Of a stretch of DNA of 64,000 nt, positions 44,050 through 52,502 are shown in pieces. The notes under the pieces are model-generated. The model saw nothing but the letters and a program-made list of their open reading frames with translations. It made no database searches and had not been told where the DNA came from. The translations under genes were made by a program, and so were the position numbers. This DNA comes from Phocaeicola vulgatus ATCC 8482 (lineage in GTDB: Bacteria > Bacteroidota > Bacteroidia > Bacteroidales > Bacteroidaceae), in assembly GCF_000012825.1 (NCBI RefSeq), contig NC_009614.1, positions 4,154,001 through 4,218,000 on the forward strand. Direction: 5' to 3'. The stretch's first letter is position 1, and each line of letters opens with the position of its first letter.

Positions 44050-46770
44050 ATGGATAAAAAAAGAGTTTACACCTTTGGTAATGGACAAGCTGAAGGAAAA
44101 GCAGACATGAGAAATCTGCTTGGTGGAAAAGGCGCTAACCTGGCTGAAATGAATCTAATCGGTGTTCCCGTACCTCCGGGATTTACAATCACCACAGAAG
44201 TTTGTAGCGAATATTATGAGTTAGGTAAAGATAAAGTAGTAGAACTGCTGAAAGCGGATGTTGAGAAAGCTATCGCCAACATCGAAAATCTGATGAATTC
44301 CAAGTTTGGAGATGTAGAGAACCCGTTACTGGTTTCTGTACGTTCGGGTGCCCGCGCTTCTATGCCGGGTATGATGGATACCATCCTTAATTTAGGTTTA
44401 AATGACGAAGTGGTGGAAGGCTTGAGCCGCAAGACCGGACGCCCCCGTTTCGCATGGGATTCTTACCGTCGTTTCGTACAAATGTATGGTGACGTGGTAT
44501 TGGGTATGAAACCGGTGAACAAGGAAGACATCGATCCTTTCGAGGAAATTATCGAAAAAGTAAAGGAAGAAAAAGGTGTGAAGCTCGACAACGAATTGGA
44601 AGTGGAAGACCTTAAAGAACTGGTTAAACGCTTTAAAGTTGCTGTAAAAGAACAGACCGGACAAGATTTTCCGACCTGTGCATACGAACAACTTTGGGGT
44701 GCCATTTGTGCTGTATTCCGCAGCTGGATGAACGAACGCGCCATTCTTTACCGCAAAATGGAAGGTATTCCTGCCGAATGGGGTACTGCTGTAAGCGTAC
44801 AAGCCATGGTATTCGGTAACATGGGTGATACTTCGGCTACCGGTGTTTGCTTCTCTCGTGACGCAGGTAACGGTGAGGATTTGTTTAATGGCGAATATTT
44901 GATCAACGCACAAGGTGAAGATGTTGTGGCCGGTATCCGTACCCCGCAACAAATCACAAAAATCGGTTCTCAGCGTTGGGCAGAACGTGCAGGTATTTCT
45001 GAAGAAGAACGCGTAGCCAAATACCCCTCTATGGAAGAAGCTATGCCGGAAATCTACAAAGAACTGGATGCCCTGCAGACCAAACTGGAAAACCACTATC
45101 GCGACATGCAGGATATGGAATTTACCGTACAGGAAGGTAAATTATGGTTCTTGCAGACCCGTAACGGTAAACGTACCGGAGCTGCCATGGTAAAAATCGC
45201 CATGGACTTGTTGCGCCAGGGCATGATTGATGAAAAAACCGCATTGGAGCGTTGCGAACCTAATAAATTAGACGAACTGCTTCACCCTGTGTTCGACAAG
45301 AAAGCGTTGAAAGAAGCGAAAGTTTTGACTCGTGGTTTGCCCGCTTCTCCGGGTGCCGCTACCGGTCAGATTGTGTTCTTCGCCGATGATGCTGCTAAAT
45401 GGGCTGCCGATGGTAAAAAGGTGGTCATGGTACGTATCGAAACTTCGCCGGAAGACCTGGCAGGTATGGCCGTTGCCGAAGGTATCCTGACTGCACGTGG
45501 CGGTATGACATCTCACGCTGCGGTTGTGGCCCGTGGTATGGGTAAGTGCTGCGTATCGGGTGCTGGTGCTATCAATGTAGATTATAAGACACGTACCGTA
45601 GAAATTGAAGGTATTACTTTAAAAGAAGGTGACTTCATCTCTCTGAACGGTACTACCGGTGAAGTATATAAAGGTAAAGTGGAAACCAAAGCAGCCGAAG
45701 TTTCAGGCGATTTCGCTGCATTGATGGATCTTTGCAACAAATACACAAAGCTGAATGTCCGCACTAACGCTGATACTCCGCATGATGCGGAAGTGGCCCG
45801 CGCTTTTGGTGCTTCAGGTATCGGTCTTTGCCGTACGGAACACATGTTCTTTGATGCTGAAAAGATTGTCGCTATGCGTGAGATGATCCTGTCACCGGAT
45901 GTAGAAGGACGTAGAAAAGCATTGGCTAAATTGCTCCCCTTCCAAAAAGCCGACTTCAAAGGTATCTTCAAGGCTATGGACGGATGTCCGGTAAATGTTC
46001 GTCTGCTCGATCCTCCTTTGCATGAGTTCGTTCCCCATGATGCAAAAGGTCAGGAAGAAATGGCTAAGGCAATGGGCGTAACCGTACAGGAAATCAAAAA
46101 ACGTGTGGAAAGCCTGTGTGAACACAATCCGATGTTAGGTCACCGCGGCTGTCGTTTGGGTAACACCTATCCCGAAATCACAGAGATGCAGACTCAAGCG
46201 ATTCTAGGTGCTGCAATTGAACTGAAGAAAGAAGGATATGATCCGCATCCCGAAATAATGGTTCCCTTGACCGGTATCCTGTATGAATTCGAAGCTCAGG
46301 AAAAGGTGATCCGTGATGCAGCAGCAGCATTATTTGAAAAAGAAGGTATGGAAATTCCGTTCAAAGTAGGTACCATGATTGAAATTCCGCGTGCTGCGCT
46401 GACAGCCAACCGCATTGCCAGCCGTGCAGAATACTTCTCATTCGGTACCAATGACTTGACCCAGATGACCTTCGGTTATTCCCGTGACGATATTGCTTCT
46501 TTCTTGCCGGTATATCTGGAAAAGAAGATTCTAAAAGTAGACCCGTTCCAAGTACTCGACCAAAATGGTGTGGGCCAGCTGATTGAAATGGCTGTAGATA
46601 AAGGCCGTTCAGTTCGTCCTGATTTGAAATGCGGTATCTGCGGTGAGCATGGTGGTGAGCCTTCATCAGTGAAATTCTGTCACAAAGTTGGTTTGAACTA
46701 TGTGTCTTGTTCTCCGTTCCGCGTGCCTATCGCCAGACTGGCGGCGGCTCAGGCCGCCGTTGAGGAATAA
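44050..46770 (+). CDS. ppdK: pyruvate, phosphate dikinase
   Basis: Interconverts pyruvate + ATP + Pi and PEP + AMP + PPi. 906 residues: an ATP-grasp domain (MRNLLGGKGANLAEMN at the start, LLVSVRSGARASMPGMMDTILN), a phosphohistidine domain with the catalytic His at about residue 489 in GGMTSHAAVVARGMG, and the PEP-binding TIM barrel (GIGLCRTEHMF, CGICGEHGGEPSS with its Cys). The frame opens 180 bases upstream but the promoter places the start at 44050. Its last 28 bases are duplicated downstream, marking it as the likely integration target of the adjacent conjugative element. Confidence 0.96.
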   Translation: MDKKRVYTFGNGQAEGKADMRNLLGGKGANLAEMNLIGVPVPPGFTITTEVCSEYYELGKDKVVELLKADVEKAIANIENLMNSKFGDVENPLLVSVRSGARASMPGMMDTILNLGLNDEVVEGLSRKTGRPRFAWDSYRRFVQMYGDVVLGMKPVNKEDIDPFEEIIEKVKEEKGVKLDNELEVEDLKELVKRFKVAVKEQTGQDFPTCAYEQLWGAICAVFRSWMNERAILYRKMEGIPAEWGTAVSVQAMVFGNMGDTSATGVCFSRDAGNGEDLFNGEYLINAQGEDVVAGIRTPQQITKIGSQRWAERAGISEEERVAKYPSMEEAMPEIYKELDALQTKLENHYRDMQDMEFTVQEGKLWFLQTRNGKRTGAAMVKIAMDLLRQGMIDEKTALERCEPNKLDELLHPVFDKKALKEAKVLTRGLPASPGAATGQIVFFADDAAKWAADGKKVVMVRIETSPEDLAGMAVAEGILTARGGMTSHAAVVARGMGKCCVSGAGAINVDYKTRTVEIEGITLKEGDFISLNGTTGEVYKGKVETKAAEVSGDFAALMDLCNKYTKLNVRTNADTPHDAEVARAFGASGIGLCRTEHMFFDAEKIVAMREMILSPDVEGRRKALAKLLPFQKADFKGIFKAMDGCPVNVRLLDPPLHEFVPHDAKGQEEMAKAMGVTVQEIKKRVESLCEHNPMLGHRGCRLGNTYPEITEMQTQAILGAAIELKKEGYDPHPEIMVPLTGILYEFEAQEKVIRDAAAALFEKEGMEIPFKVGTMIEIPRAALTANRIASRAEYFSFGTNDLTQMTFGYSRDDIASFLPVYLEKKILKVDPFQVLDQNGVGQLIEMAVDKGRSVRPDLKCGICGEHGGEPSSVKFCHKVGLNYVSCSPFRVPIARLAAAQAAVEE

Positions 46771-46890
46771 TTCGTTCAACTTTAAATCGTTCAATAAACT
46801 TCCGCTTACACTGGGCTTACACCCAAAAGCGAAGTGAATGGTTTTCAGCACTATATTAGTGTGGCCCAAGCCACCGTTGAGGAATAATTC
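46746..46890. repeat. duplicated 3' end of ppdK, candidate attachment site
   Basis: 28-bp direct repeat: 46746-46773 (end of ppdK) and 46863-46890, 25 of 28 identical, with CCGTTGAGGAATAATTC exact in both. The second copy still reads as the ppdK terminus (VAQATVEE then stop). Such duplication arises when an element integrates into a gene end and brings its own copy. The 117-bp spacing is far too short for an element, so one copy may be a remnant of an earlier event. Confidence 0.65.
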
Positions 46891-47059
46891 CAAATTGGCT
46901 TAATTAAAATAGTAGGCTGTAACTCATTGAAATACATGAGTTACAGCCTATGTTGTTCTTATACGGTTCGTACACTTGACAATGGAAATCGCGCCAAATG
47001 TGCGTACTCGCTTACTCACTGCTTACACTAAAATTGATGTTGCTTACACCTGCTTACAC
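46804..47059 (+). repeat. GCTTACAC repeats flanking the ppdK-end copy, candidate integrase arm sites
   Basis: Exact GCTTACAC at 46804, 46815, 47021, 47042 and 47052, plus the variant GCTTACTC at 47010; all on the same strand, two before and four after the second ppdK-end copy, immediately upstream of the integrase gene. Clustered short direct repeats beside an att core are typical arm-type sites of tyrosine recombinases. Confidence 0.55.
46913..46950. terminator. 14-bp perfect hairpin downstream of ppdK
   Basis: TAGGCTGTAACTCA/TGAGTTACAGCCTA (46913-46926 with 46937-46950), followed by TGTTGTTCTT. It can terminate ppdK or protect the integrase from read-through. Confidence 0.6.
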
Positions 47060-47097
47060 CATCAAAAAAGCCTATGGCAGCGTAAAATTAAAGGCTT

Positions 47098-48597
47098 ATG
47101 ACAACTACATTAAAAGCAATCGTAAGGAAGCCGAGAACAGACGGCCTTTATGCAGTGTACATTCGCATCGTACACAACAGAAAACCGGGTTACATCAAGA
47201 CCAACAAGATTGTTGATGCGGATCATATCTCTAAAGATAATGAACCGACCGACCCTGTCGTTAATGAGTATTGCTCAATGCTCGTTCGACAATACACAGA
47301 CCGACTGAACAGAGCCAACACTACCCTTTGGTCTGTCAGTGAAATTATAGAGTATCTTCTTAAAACGGATGAAGAAGTTTGCTTCAGTGATTATTCGCGT
47401 ATGTTTATCCGGCAAATGCGACTTGACGGACATGAGCGGAATGCCAAGAACTATCAGCTTGCAGTGGCACATCTGGAACGCTATATGGGAACTACACGAG
47501 TTATGTTTGGGCATTTGACTGCTGCCGTCCTCAAAAAATGGATAGAATCATTGTCTAAGACACATCGTGCGAAGGAAATGTACCCTACCAATGTCCGAAT
47601 GATTTTCCGTTCGGCGATAGCAGATATGAATGATGATGAGAAGGGCATACAACGTATCAAGTTCGATCCGTGGGTGAAGGTACAAATTCCCAAGTCTGAG
47701 CCAAGTGAAAAACTGGCCATCAGTGCTGAAGAATGCCGGGAGTTCTTCAATCGGCCTTTGCCTAGAACCAAGATGCTTTCTTCCCTCCCGGAACTGGGCA
47801 GAGATGTTGCACTTCTTTCTCTGTGTTTAGGCGGAATCAATACCGTGGACTTGTACAATTTGAAGAAGTCGGATTATCATGACGGAATCATTGGCTACAA
47901 GCGTGCTAAGACCAAACACAGCCGCAAGGATGAAGCATATATAGAAATGCGCGTGGAACCGTTTATTCAAGACACGTTCAACAAGTATCTGTCAGAAGAA
48001 GAGGATGAATTTCTTTTCACCTTCCACCAGCGCTATGGCAATACCGACAGCTTCAATGCCAATGTCAACATCGGCATCCGTAAAATTTGTATGGATATGG
48101 GTATGACAAATAAGGAAGATTTCTATTGCTTTTATACCTTCCGTCACACTTGGGCTACCATTGCGCAGAACGACTGCAATGCCAATCTTTATGAAGTGGC
48201 ATTTGGTATGAACCATAGTCATGGCTTCAAGGTAACCCGTGGATATGTAAAAGTAGATTTTACACCGGCATGGGCATTGAATGCCCGCATCATTGACTTC
48301 ATCTTCTTTAGTAACAAGCCTAGTAAGCAGGGACTTGCCAAAGATTTGGATGAATCAGGAGATAAGATGTTTCGCATTTCTGCAAAGATGATGATTTACG
48401 CCCGTGCCTATTTCAAAGGTGAGGTTATCGCTGAATTTACAGACATCGGCTTCAACAATGTTGATGAAGTACTAAGCAGGATCGTGAAAATGTTCCCCAA
48501 AGACATACCAGTTGGATGTACTGTTCAGATTCGTCTAACGAATTGTGACAATCACAAAGAAGTGGTTTATGAACGCAGCAAAGGTAAGGGCTTCTAA
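47098..48597 (+). CDS. tyrosine recombinase / integrase of the conjugative element
   Basis: 499 residues: an N-terminal arm-binding domain (TLKAIVRKPRTDGLYAVYIRIVHNRKPGYIKTNK), a SAM-like core-binding domain (about 85-190) and the catalytic domain. Catalytic residues seen: Lys in RAKTKHSRK, Arg in YTFRHTWATIA, His in GMNHSHG and the nucleophile Tyr in TRGYVKVD. The first Arg is absent (LGGINTVDLYNL), as known for IntDOT-type enzymes. About 95 extra residues follow the catalytic Tyr region (FRISAKMMIYARAYFKGEV onward), unlike most relatives. The gene is placed beside the ppdK duplication, fitting site-specific integration there. Confidence 0.9.
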   Translation: MTTTLKAIVRKPRTDGLYAVYIRIVHNRKPGYIKTNKIVDADHISKDNEPTDPVVNEYCSMLVRQYTDRLNRANTTLWSVSEIIEYLLKTDEEVCFSDYSRMFIRQMRLDGHERNAKNYQLAVAHLERYMGTTRVMFGHLTAAVLKKWIESLSKTHRAKEMYPTNVRMIFRSAIADMNDDEKGIQRIKFDPWVKVQIPKSEPSEKLAISAEECREFFNRPLPRTKMLSSLPELGRDVALLSLCLGGINTVDLYNLKKSDYHDGIIGYKRAKTKHSRKDEAYIEMRVEPFIQDTFNKYLSEEEDEFLFTFHQRYGNTDSFNANVNIGIRKICMDMGMTNKEDFYCFYTFRHTWATIAQNDCNANLYEVAFGMNHSHGFKVTRGYVKVDFTPAWALNARIIDFIFFSNKPSKQGLAKDLDESGDKMFRISAKMMIYARAYFKGEVIAEFTDIGFNNVDEVLSRIVKMFPKDIPVGCTVQIRLTNCDNHKEVVYERSKGKGF

Positions 48598-48622
48598 GCA
48601 CTCTATACCTTATATATAGCGA

Positions 48623-48665
48623 ACAATCCGTATCAATCGTTTGGACTGATGCGGATTGTCGTTTT
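48623..48665 (+). terminator. hairpin after the integrase gene
   Basis: Stem ACAATCCGTATCA/TGATGCGGATTGT (48623-48635 with 48647-48659, one wobble) followed by CGTTTTC; 26 bases past the stop. Confidence 0.6.
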
Positions 48666-48797
48666 CGGTAGGTTCCCTACCATATCACTTGGTGTTCGCT
48701 TAAAAGTAGTACTTAACCAGAGGGAACAGTTTAGCCACTTCCCCATGCAGCGTACTACCTTCTTGGTCAGAAGGCACTTCTTTCCCTCTTTTGTCCT

Positions 48798-49007
48798 TCA
48801 GAACTTTGGCGGCACATTTGTCCTTATTATCCCTATGAGTAAAACCATGATAAACACCAGCAGCTTCCAGGCAAGAGAGAACATGATTTTACCTAGCCAC
48901 CAGGCAAGCTGGATGGCTTTTATGATAACGACTAATCCCACCTTCAAGAGAATAGCGAATATTATCGCGACCGGTATCAAATATATGAAGAATAGTACCA
49001 ATACCAT
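48798..49007 (-). CDS. small hydrophobic protein, possible
   Basis: 69 residues with two membrane-helix-length hydrophobic stretches (VLVLFFIYLIPVAIIFAILL and LAWKLLVFIMVLLIGII). An in-frame stop lies just before the ATG, so the start is fixed. No homologue recognised and no promoter seen. The opposite strand is open too, but as a less convincing 130-codon frame. The rest of 48666-49244 shows no gene. Confidence 0.4.
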   Translation of the reverse strand: MVLVLFFIYLIPVAIIFAILLKVGLVVIIKAIQLAWWLGKIMFSLAWKLLVFIMVLLIGIIRTNVPPKF

Positions 49008-49244
49008 AGCTGTCTATTTTTTAGTAAGTGATAGCTTCTGAGGGCTGTTTTCTATACTCAAATATACTAAAAATCAATGAGATATAAAAATAATACGACT
49101 TCTTTTTCCTGGTTGTTAGCACTATTTAATCATTGATTTACAGGTCTTTTATTCTAAGGATTTGAAGGGTCAATCGTTCATAAGATAAGTAATTGTTTTC
49201 CCATTGTTGGACCACGTTATTTAGTTCGTTTGTGAGAGAATCAA

Positions 49245-49297
49245 CTAAAAAAACTCTCCTTGCTCTTGTGGAGAATTCCACTTGACCAAGGAGAGTT
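49245..49297 (-). terminator. terminator after the DUF1643-like gene
   Basis: Perfect 11-bp stem AACTCTCCTTG/CAAGGAGAGTT (49252-49262 with 49287-49297), with a nested GTGGA/TCCAC in the loop and TTTTTTT on the minus-strand side; 14 bases after the stop. Confidence 0.85.
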
Positions 49298-49310
49298 ACT
49301 TATTCATTAG

Positions 49311-50363
49311 TTATAATTCAACACGTAGCTTTTCTATTTCTTCTATGATTGCCTTTGCAATTTGTTCTTCGTTATCATTGGATAGGTTAAAATCTGAGAA
49401 GTCTTTGATTCCTAACCAGACTTTCAATTTATCTCTTTCTGTTTGATAGCCATATAGAGAAAGTACGTCTCGTAGTTGTATTTCGTCAGGAAAATCAATT
49501 TTTAGGTAATTGCGGTTTTTTCCTAAATGCCGAATACCGATGAATCCTGAATTTGCTGTTGATACTGTTAGTTCAATTTGCTCATTAAGCTTGTATCGGT
49601 GATTCTTTTCGTCATGAATAGGATATCGAAGTTCAGATAGCTTATTACACACAAGCTCGGCAACCTTATACTTATCAGAATATTTCTCTTTTCCCGATAA
49701 GTCGTAACCCTCAATCTTGGGTTCTAATGTATTTTGAATGAATTGCAGACGCGCTTTCAATCCATGCTTTCTATTTCTGGTATGTCTCATCAAATACAAC
49801 GGGTGGTAAAACCTGTTTTCTAGAAAATCTTTATAGTAACACATCATACCTTGAGCTAAGGCTTCTTCAAAGAATCTTTGTGCAGTAATCTGATATGTTT
49901 CATGCTTGCTCAGGTTGGAAAAACCCAAGTATATGGGTGGTATCAAATGTGCTACATCATAGTCTGTCAAGTCCTTTGAACCGAACTGAGCCGTTTTTTG
50001 AAGGGCGCATTCCAAGTTTGCCTCCCTGATGTAAAACAGGTTGAAGATTTGTATGATTCCATTCAGCTCAATGTGTTTATTCATAGAATAGTATTCATGA
50101 AATAAATCCCTGATGCAATACATAGTTTGATCTGGCTTAAATTCATACCATATTTCTTCGGCAGTGTGTTCGTCAAAAATGCGAAGAGCCTGTAGAACTT
50201 CTGTATCTGTAACAGGACAGGAAACTGATGCACTTCCTGGGTTCTTCATAACGACAGTGCCTATAATGTTCCATGAATCTCCGAATTGTAGAAGGGTTCT
50301 CCAACGAAAGCCCTCTTTTTCTGTTATCTTAGTGTAATGGGTATATACTCTCATGTCAGTCAT
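49311..50363 (-). CDS. cargo protein with DUF1643-like N-terminal region
   Basis: About 350 residues, no signal peptide or membrane segment. The N-terminal part (WRTLLQFGDSWNIIGTVVMKNPGSAS, then GIIQIFNLFYIREANLECAL) resembles the DUF1643 pattern of a Trp-rich start, an MxNPS(T)A motif and a VxNLF strand. The C-terminal part is unrecognised. The start at 50363 (MTDMRVYTHYTK) is preferred: residues before it in the longer frame are the shadow of a WYL-domain remnant in another frame. Function unknown. Confidence 0.6.
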   Translation of the reverse strand: MTDMRVYTHYTKITEKEGFRWRTLLQFGDSWNIIGTVVMKNPGSASVSCPVTDTEVLQALRIFDEHTAEEIWYEFKPDQTMYCIRDLFHEYYSMNKHIELNGIIQIFNLFYIREANLECALQKTAQFGSKDLTDYDVAHLIPPIYLGFSNLSKHETYQITAQRFFEEALAQGMMCYYKDFLENRFYHPLYLMRHTRNRKHGLKARLQFIQNTLEPKIEGYDLSGKEKYSDKYKVAELVCNKLSELRYPIHDEKNHRYKLNEQIELTVSTANSGFIGIRHLGKNRNYLKIDFPDEIQLRDVLSLYGYQTERDKLKVWLGIKDFSDFNLSNDNEEQIAKAIIEEIEKLRVEL

Positions 50364-50466
50364 TTTTATATATGTTCCATAGGTCTTTTGCCCAATTGTG
50401 CATTTCATGCCGCAATGTGGCTGGTTGCATGACTTCTACCATGTTTCCAAATTTAAGCAATTCCAT
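50356..50466 (-). pseudogene. C-terminal remnant of a WYL-domain protein
   Basis: A frame beginning MELLKFGNMVEVMQPATLRH and ending with Asp before a TGA, 36 codons in all, resembles the C-terminus of WYL-domain regulators (typical pattern vLxxGxxVEVLxPxxLRxEM). It overlaps the end of the ADP-ribosylglycohydrolase gene in another frame and the start of the DUF1643-like gene. The rest of the WYL gene is missing, so a deletion probably joined it to the glycohydrolase gene. Confidence 0.55.
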
Positions 50467-51296
50467 TCTGTTTTACGCAGTCCACTGCCGTATTTCGCTT
50501 CAAACTCAGTAACCAGTTTCCGGAAGTTCTCGGGCAGATAGGTCATCGCTTTCTCATACATCTCTTCGGGTACCCCATAAAGAGCTTCAGCAATGGAACC
50601 GGTGATGCAGCCGATGGTGTCGGAATCTCCACCGATGCTGATAGCATTACGGATGGCATCCTCAAAGTCTGTAGCTTGCAGCGCACATTGGATGGCTTGA
50701 GGGACACTGTCCTGACAGATGCCGCCATTGCCTTCCCCGTCAACTCCGTTCCAGGAATAACGCTTTTGCAGTTCGGCAATGGTGAGCGGAAAACGATAGC
50801 CGAAGTCCTGCTCCATACATAGCTGAATCTCATCCGTCGATGCACCCTTACGGGCCAGGAAGATACATATGGCTGTAGCCTGTGCCCCCTTGATGCCCTC
50901 CGGATGGTTGTGTGTCCCTTCTGCCGAAACCTTGGCGGCATTCATGATGTCGTTTTTCGTATCGAAAGCCCAACCCACCGGGCCGACACGCATGGCTGAT
51001 CCGTTGCCGCAGCTGTTGTATGCCGGAGCATATCCGGTTCTTGTCTTCTGGATGACCCAATTCTGGAAACTGTTTCCATATCCACCCATCGGCGTGGGAT
51101 AAGCTTCCGCATACCGGACATAGTAATCCGCCACCTGTGCAAGGCGCCCAGCCAGGATGGCATCCGCTGTAGCCAACGTCAGGATGCTATCATCTGTGTA
51201 TTCCACGTAGCGACCGAAGAACTCAAAGTCCTTGGTTCGTATGTTACTGAACTCGTAGATACTGCCTACGATGTCCCCAATGATACTTCCAATCAT
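50436..51296 (-). CDS. ADP-ribosylglycohydrolase (DraG/ARH family)
   Basis: 286 residues. Removes ADP-ribose from modified targets using two Mg ions. Metal-binding motifs are present: GDIVGSIYE near residue 8, EYTDDSILTLA near residue 33, and GGDSDTIGCITGSIAEA near residue 240; THNHPEGIKGAQA is also conserved. The last residues (TEWNCLNLETW) do not look like the family and lie over the WYL remnant, so the natural end was probably altered by deletion. On the element as cargo, it could reverse a toxin or regulatory ADP-ribosylation. Confidence 0.9.
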   Translation of the reverse strand: MIGSIIGDIVGSIYEFSNIRTKDFEFFGRYVEYTDDSILTLATADAILAGRLAQVADYYVRYAEAYPTPMGGYGNSFQNWVIQKTRTGYAPAYNSCGNGSAMRVGPVGWAFDTKNDIMNAAKVSAEGTHNHPEGIKGAQATAICIFLARKGASTDEIQLCMEQDFGYRFPLTIAELQKRYSWNGVDGEGNGGICQDSVPQAIQCALQATDFEDAIRNAISIGGDSDTIGCITGSIAEALYGVPEEMYEKAMTYLPENFRKLVTEFEAKYGSGLRKTEWNCLNLETW

Positions 51297-51915
51297 ACTC
51301 TTCCTGTTTTAGTGATTCTACTTACTCAAAGCTGTTGCCACCAGTAATATCCGTAAATATACTCATTTTGTATCTCATACAGAGCCAACCGATGGACTTT
51401 GTTGCAAAGTTACCACGATACTCCCTCAAAAAGTGAGACACCCTCTATGTTTTAGGTCATAACTACCATGGTATTTGCTGTTGGCGCTTTTACATGACCG
51501 CATTTCCATACGCTTCTGCACTTCTTTTTCCCTCCCGTTTCGAGTCCGTACGCTGAAATGCTCTTTTACCCTTGCAGACAACATACTGAGAGATTAGACA
51601 CATCTTCAACTTGGCAACTCTGTATTGCCGGATTGCTGAAATCTTGAAATATGAGATGGGCGAACCATGGGTTCAAGACATCAGCCAAACTTGGCAACAA
51701 GTGATTATTATACGGGCGTATGCCGTTCCAAAGAAGTTGAGAACAACGGAGAAACAAACTTGGAACACCTGATAATCAAGATAAATCTACCGAAAATTTC
51801 TCCAAAGAATGATGTTGTGAATTTTTGCGTTCCGCCGTTTTTTGTGCTTCTTTGAGGTCTCTAAAGCTACCGGGAAGGCATCGAACTGCGTTGCAGGATT
51901 TGTCAAGCAAGTTGT
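51297..51915. other. gene-free stretch between cargo and mobilisation genes
   Basis: I see no supported gene here: the open frames at 51566-51757 and 51667-51855 are short and overlap on opposite strands. It separates the divergent cargo and mobilisation units and so should carry promoters for both, plus oriT-proximal sequence. Confidence 0.5.
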
Positions 51916-51956
51916 ACCCTTGTGAGGACAAAACAGAGTTTTGTCCTCACAAGGGT
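51916..51956. other. 19-bp perfect hairpin upstream of mobilisation genes, candidate oriT
   Basis: ACCCTTGTGAGGACAAAAC (51916-51934) and its exact complement (51938-51956) around an AGA loop, about 100 bases before the MobC-like gene. Relaxases of this class nick next to inverted repeats located directly upstream of mob genes. The nick site itself cannot be identified. Confidence 0.5.
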
Positions 51957-52053
51957 CACTTGCCGATTGCTGCCGCAACGGGGCGATAAATCGCTGTTTC
52001 GCTCTGCGAAATAGGTGTCCGGAGAACCCGGCTAACAAGTAATCCAAGGAAGT

Positions 52054-52449
52054 ATGAAACAGAAAAACAAAGTATTTCAGTTACGGCTTACCCCCGAGGA
52101 AGCCCAACTGTTGAAGGAAAAATCAGGCTCATTCCACTCTGTGAGCCATTATATCCTGTCGGCAGTGCAGGAATTTTCCAATGTGGATGTGAAGGAACGC
52201 ATCGAGTTGATCCGAGAACTCGGTGAGTTTTACCGAAAGAATCAGAACGAACTGTCCTGGGCAGGCGGCAACCTGAATCAGGTGGTCAAACGAGCCAATG
52301 AACTGGCGGTAGCCGGGTTGCTTGCACCCAGCTATATCCAGGAGATAGTGCTTCCAACCATCCGCGAAACACAGGAAACGATGAACCGCATCAAACGGGA
52401 ATTGGAACTGATTACATTCAAGTGTATAAAGACCAAAATGCCGAAGTAG
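52054..52449 (+). CDS. mobC: MobC-like relaxosome accessory protein
   Basis: 131 residues. N-terminal ribbon-helix-helix-like DNA-binding segment (KVFQLRLTPEEAQLLKEKSG) and the MobC signature LSWAGGNLNQVVKRANELA in the middle. Helps the relaxase to recognise oriT. It precedes the relaxase gene by about 50 bases, with the candidate oriT hairpin upstream. Confidence 0.88.
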   Translation: MKQKNKVFQLRLTPEEAQLLKEKSGSFHSVSHYILSAVQEFSNVDVKERIELIRELGEFYRKNQNELSWAGGNLNQVVKRANELAVAGLLAPSYIQEIVLPTIRETQETMNRIKRELELITFKCIKTKMPK

Positions 52450-52502
52450 CGTTTGTGCGGTATATGTTTTGACCGTTGAACCTAACTAATCCGACTATTC
52501 AG

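Noticed and set aside
48649..49041. 130-codon plus-strand frame after the integrase
   Set aside because: Begins within the integrase terminator and overlaps the opposite small hydrophobic frame; composition not convincing.
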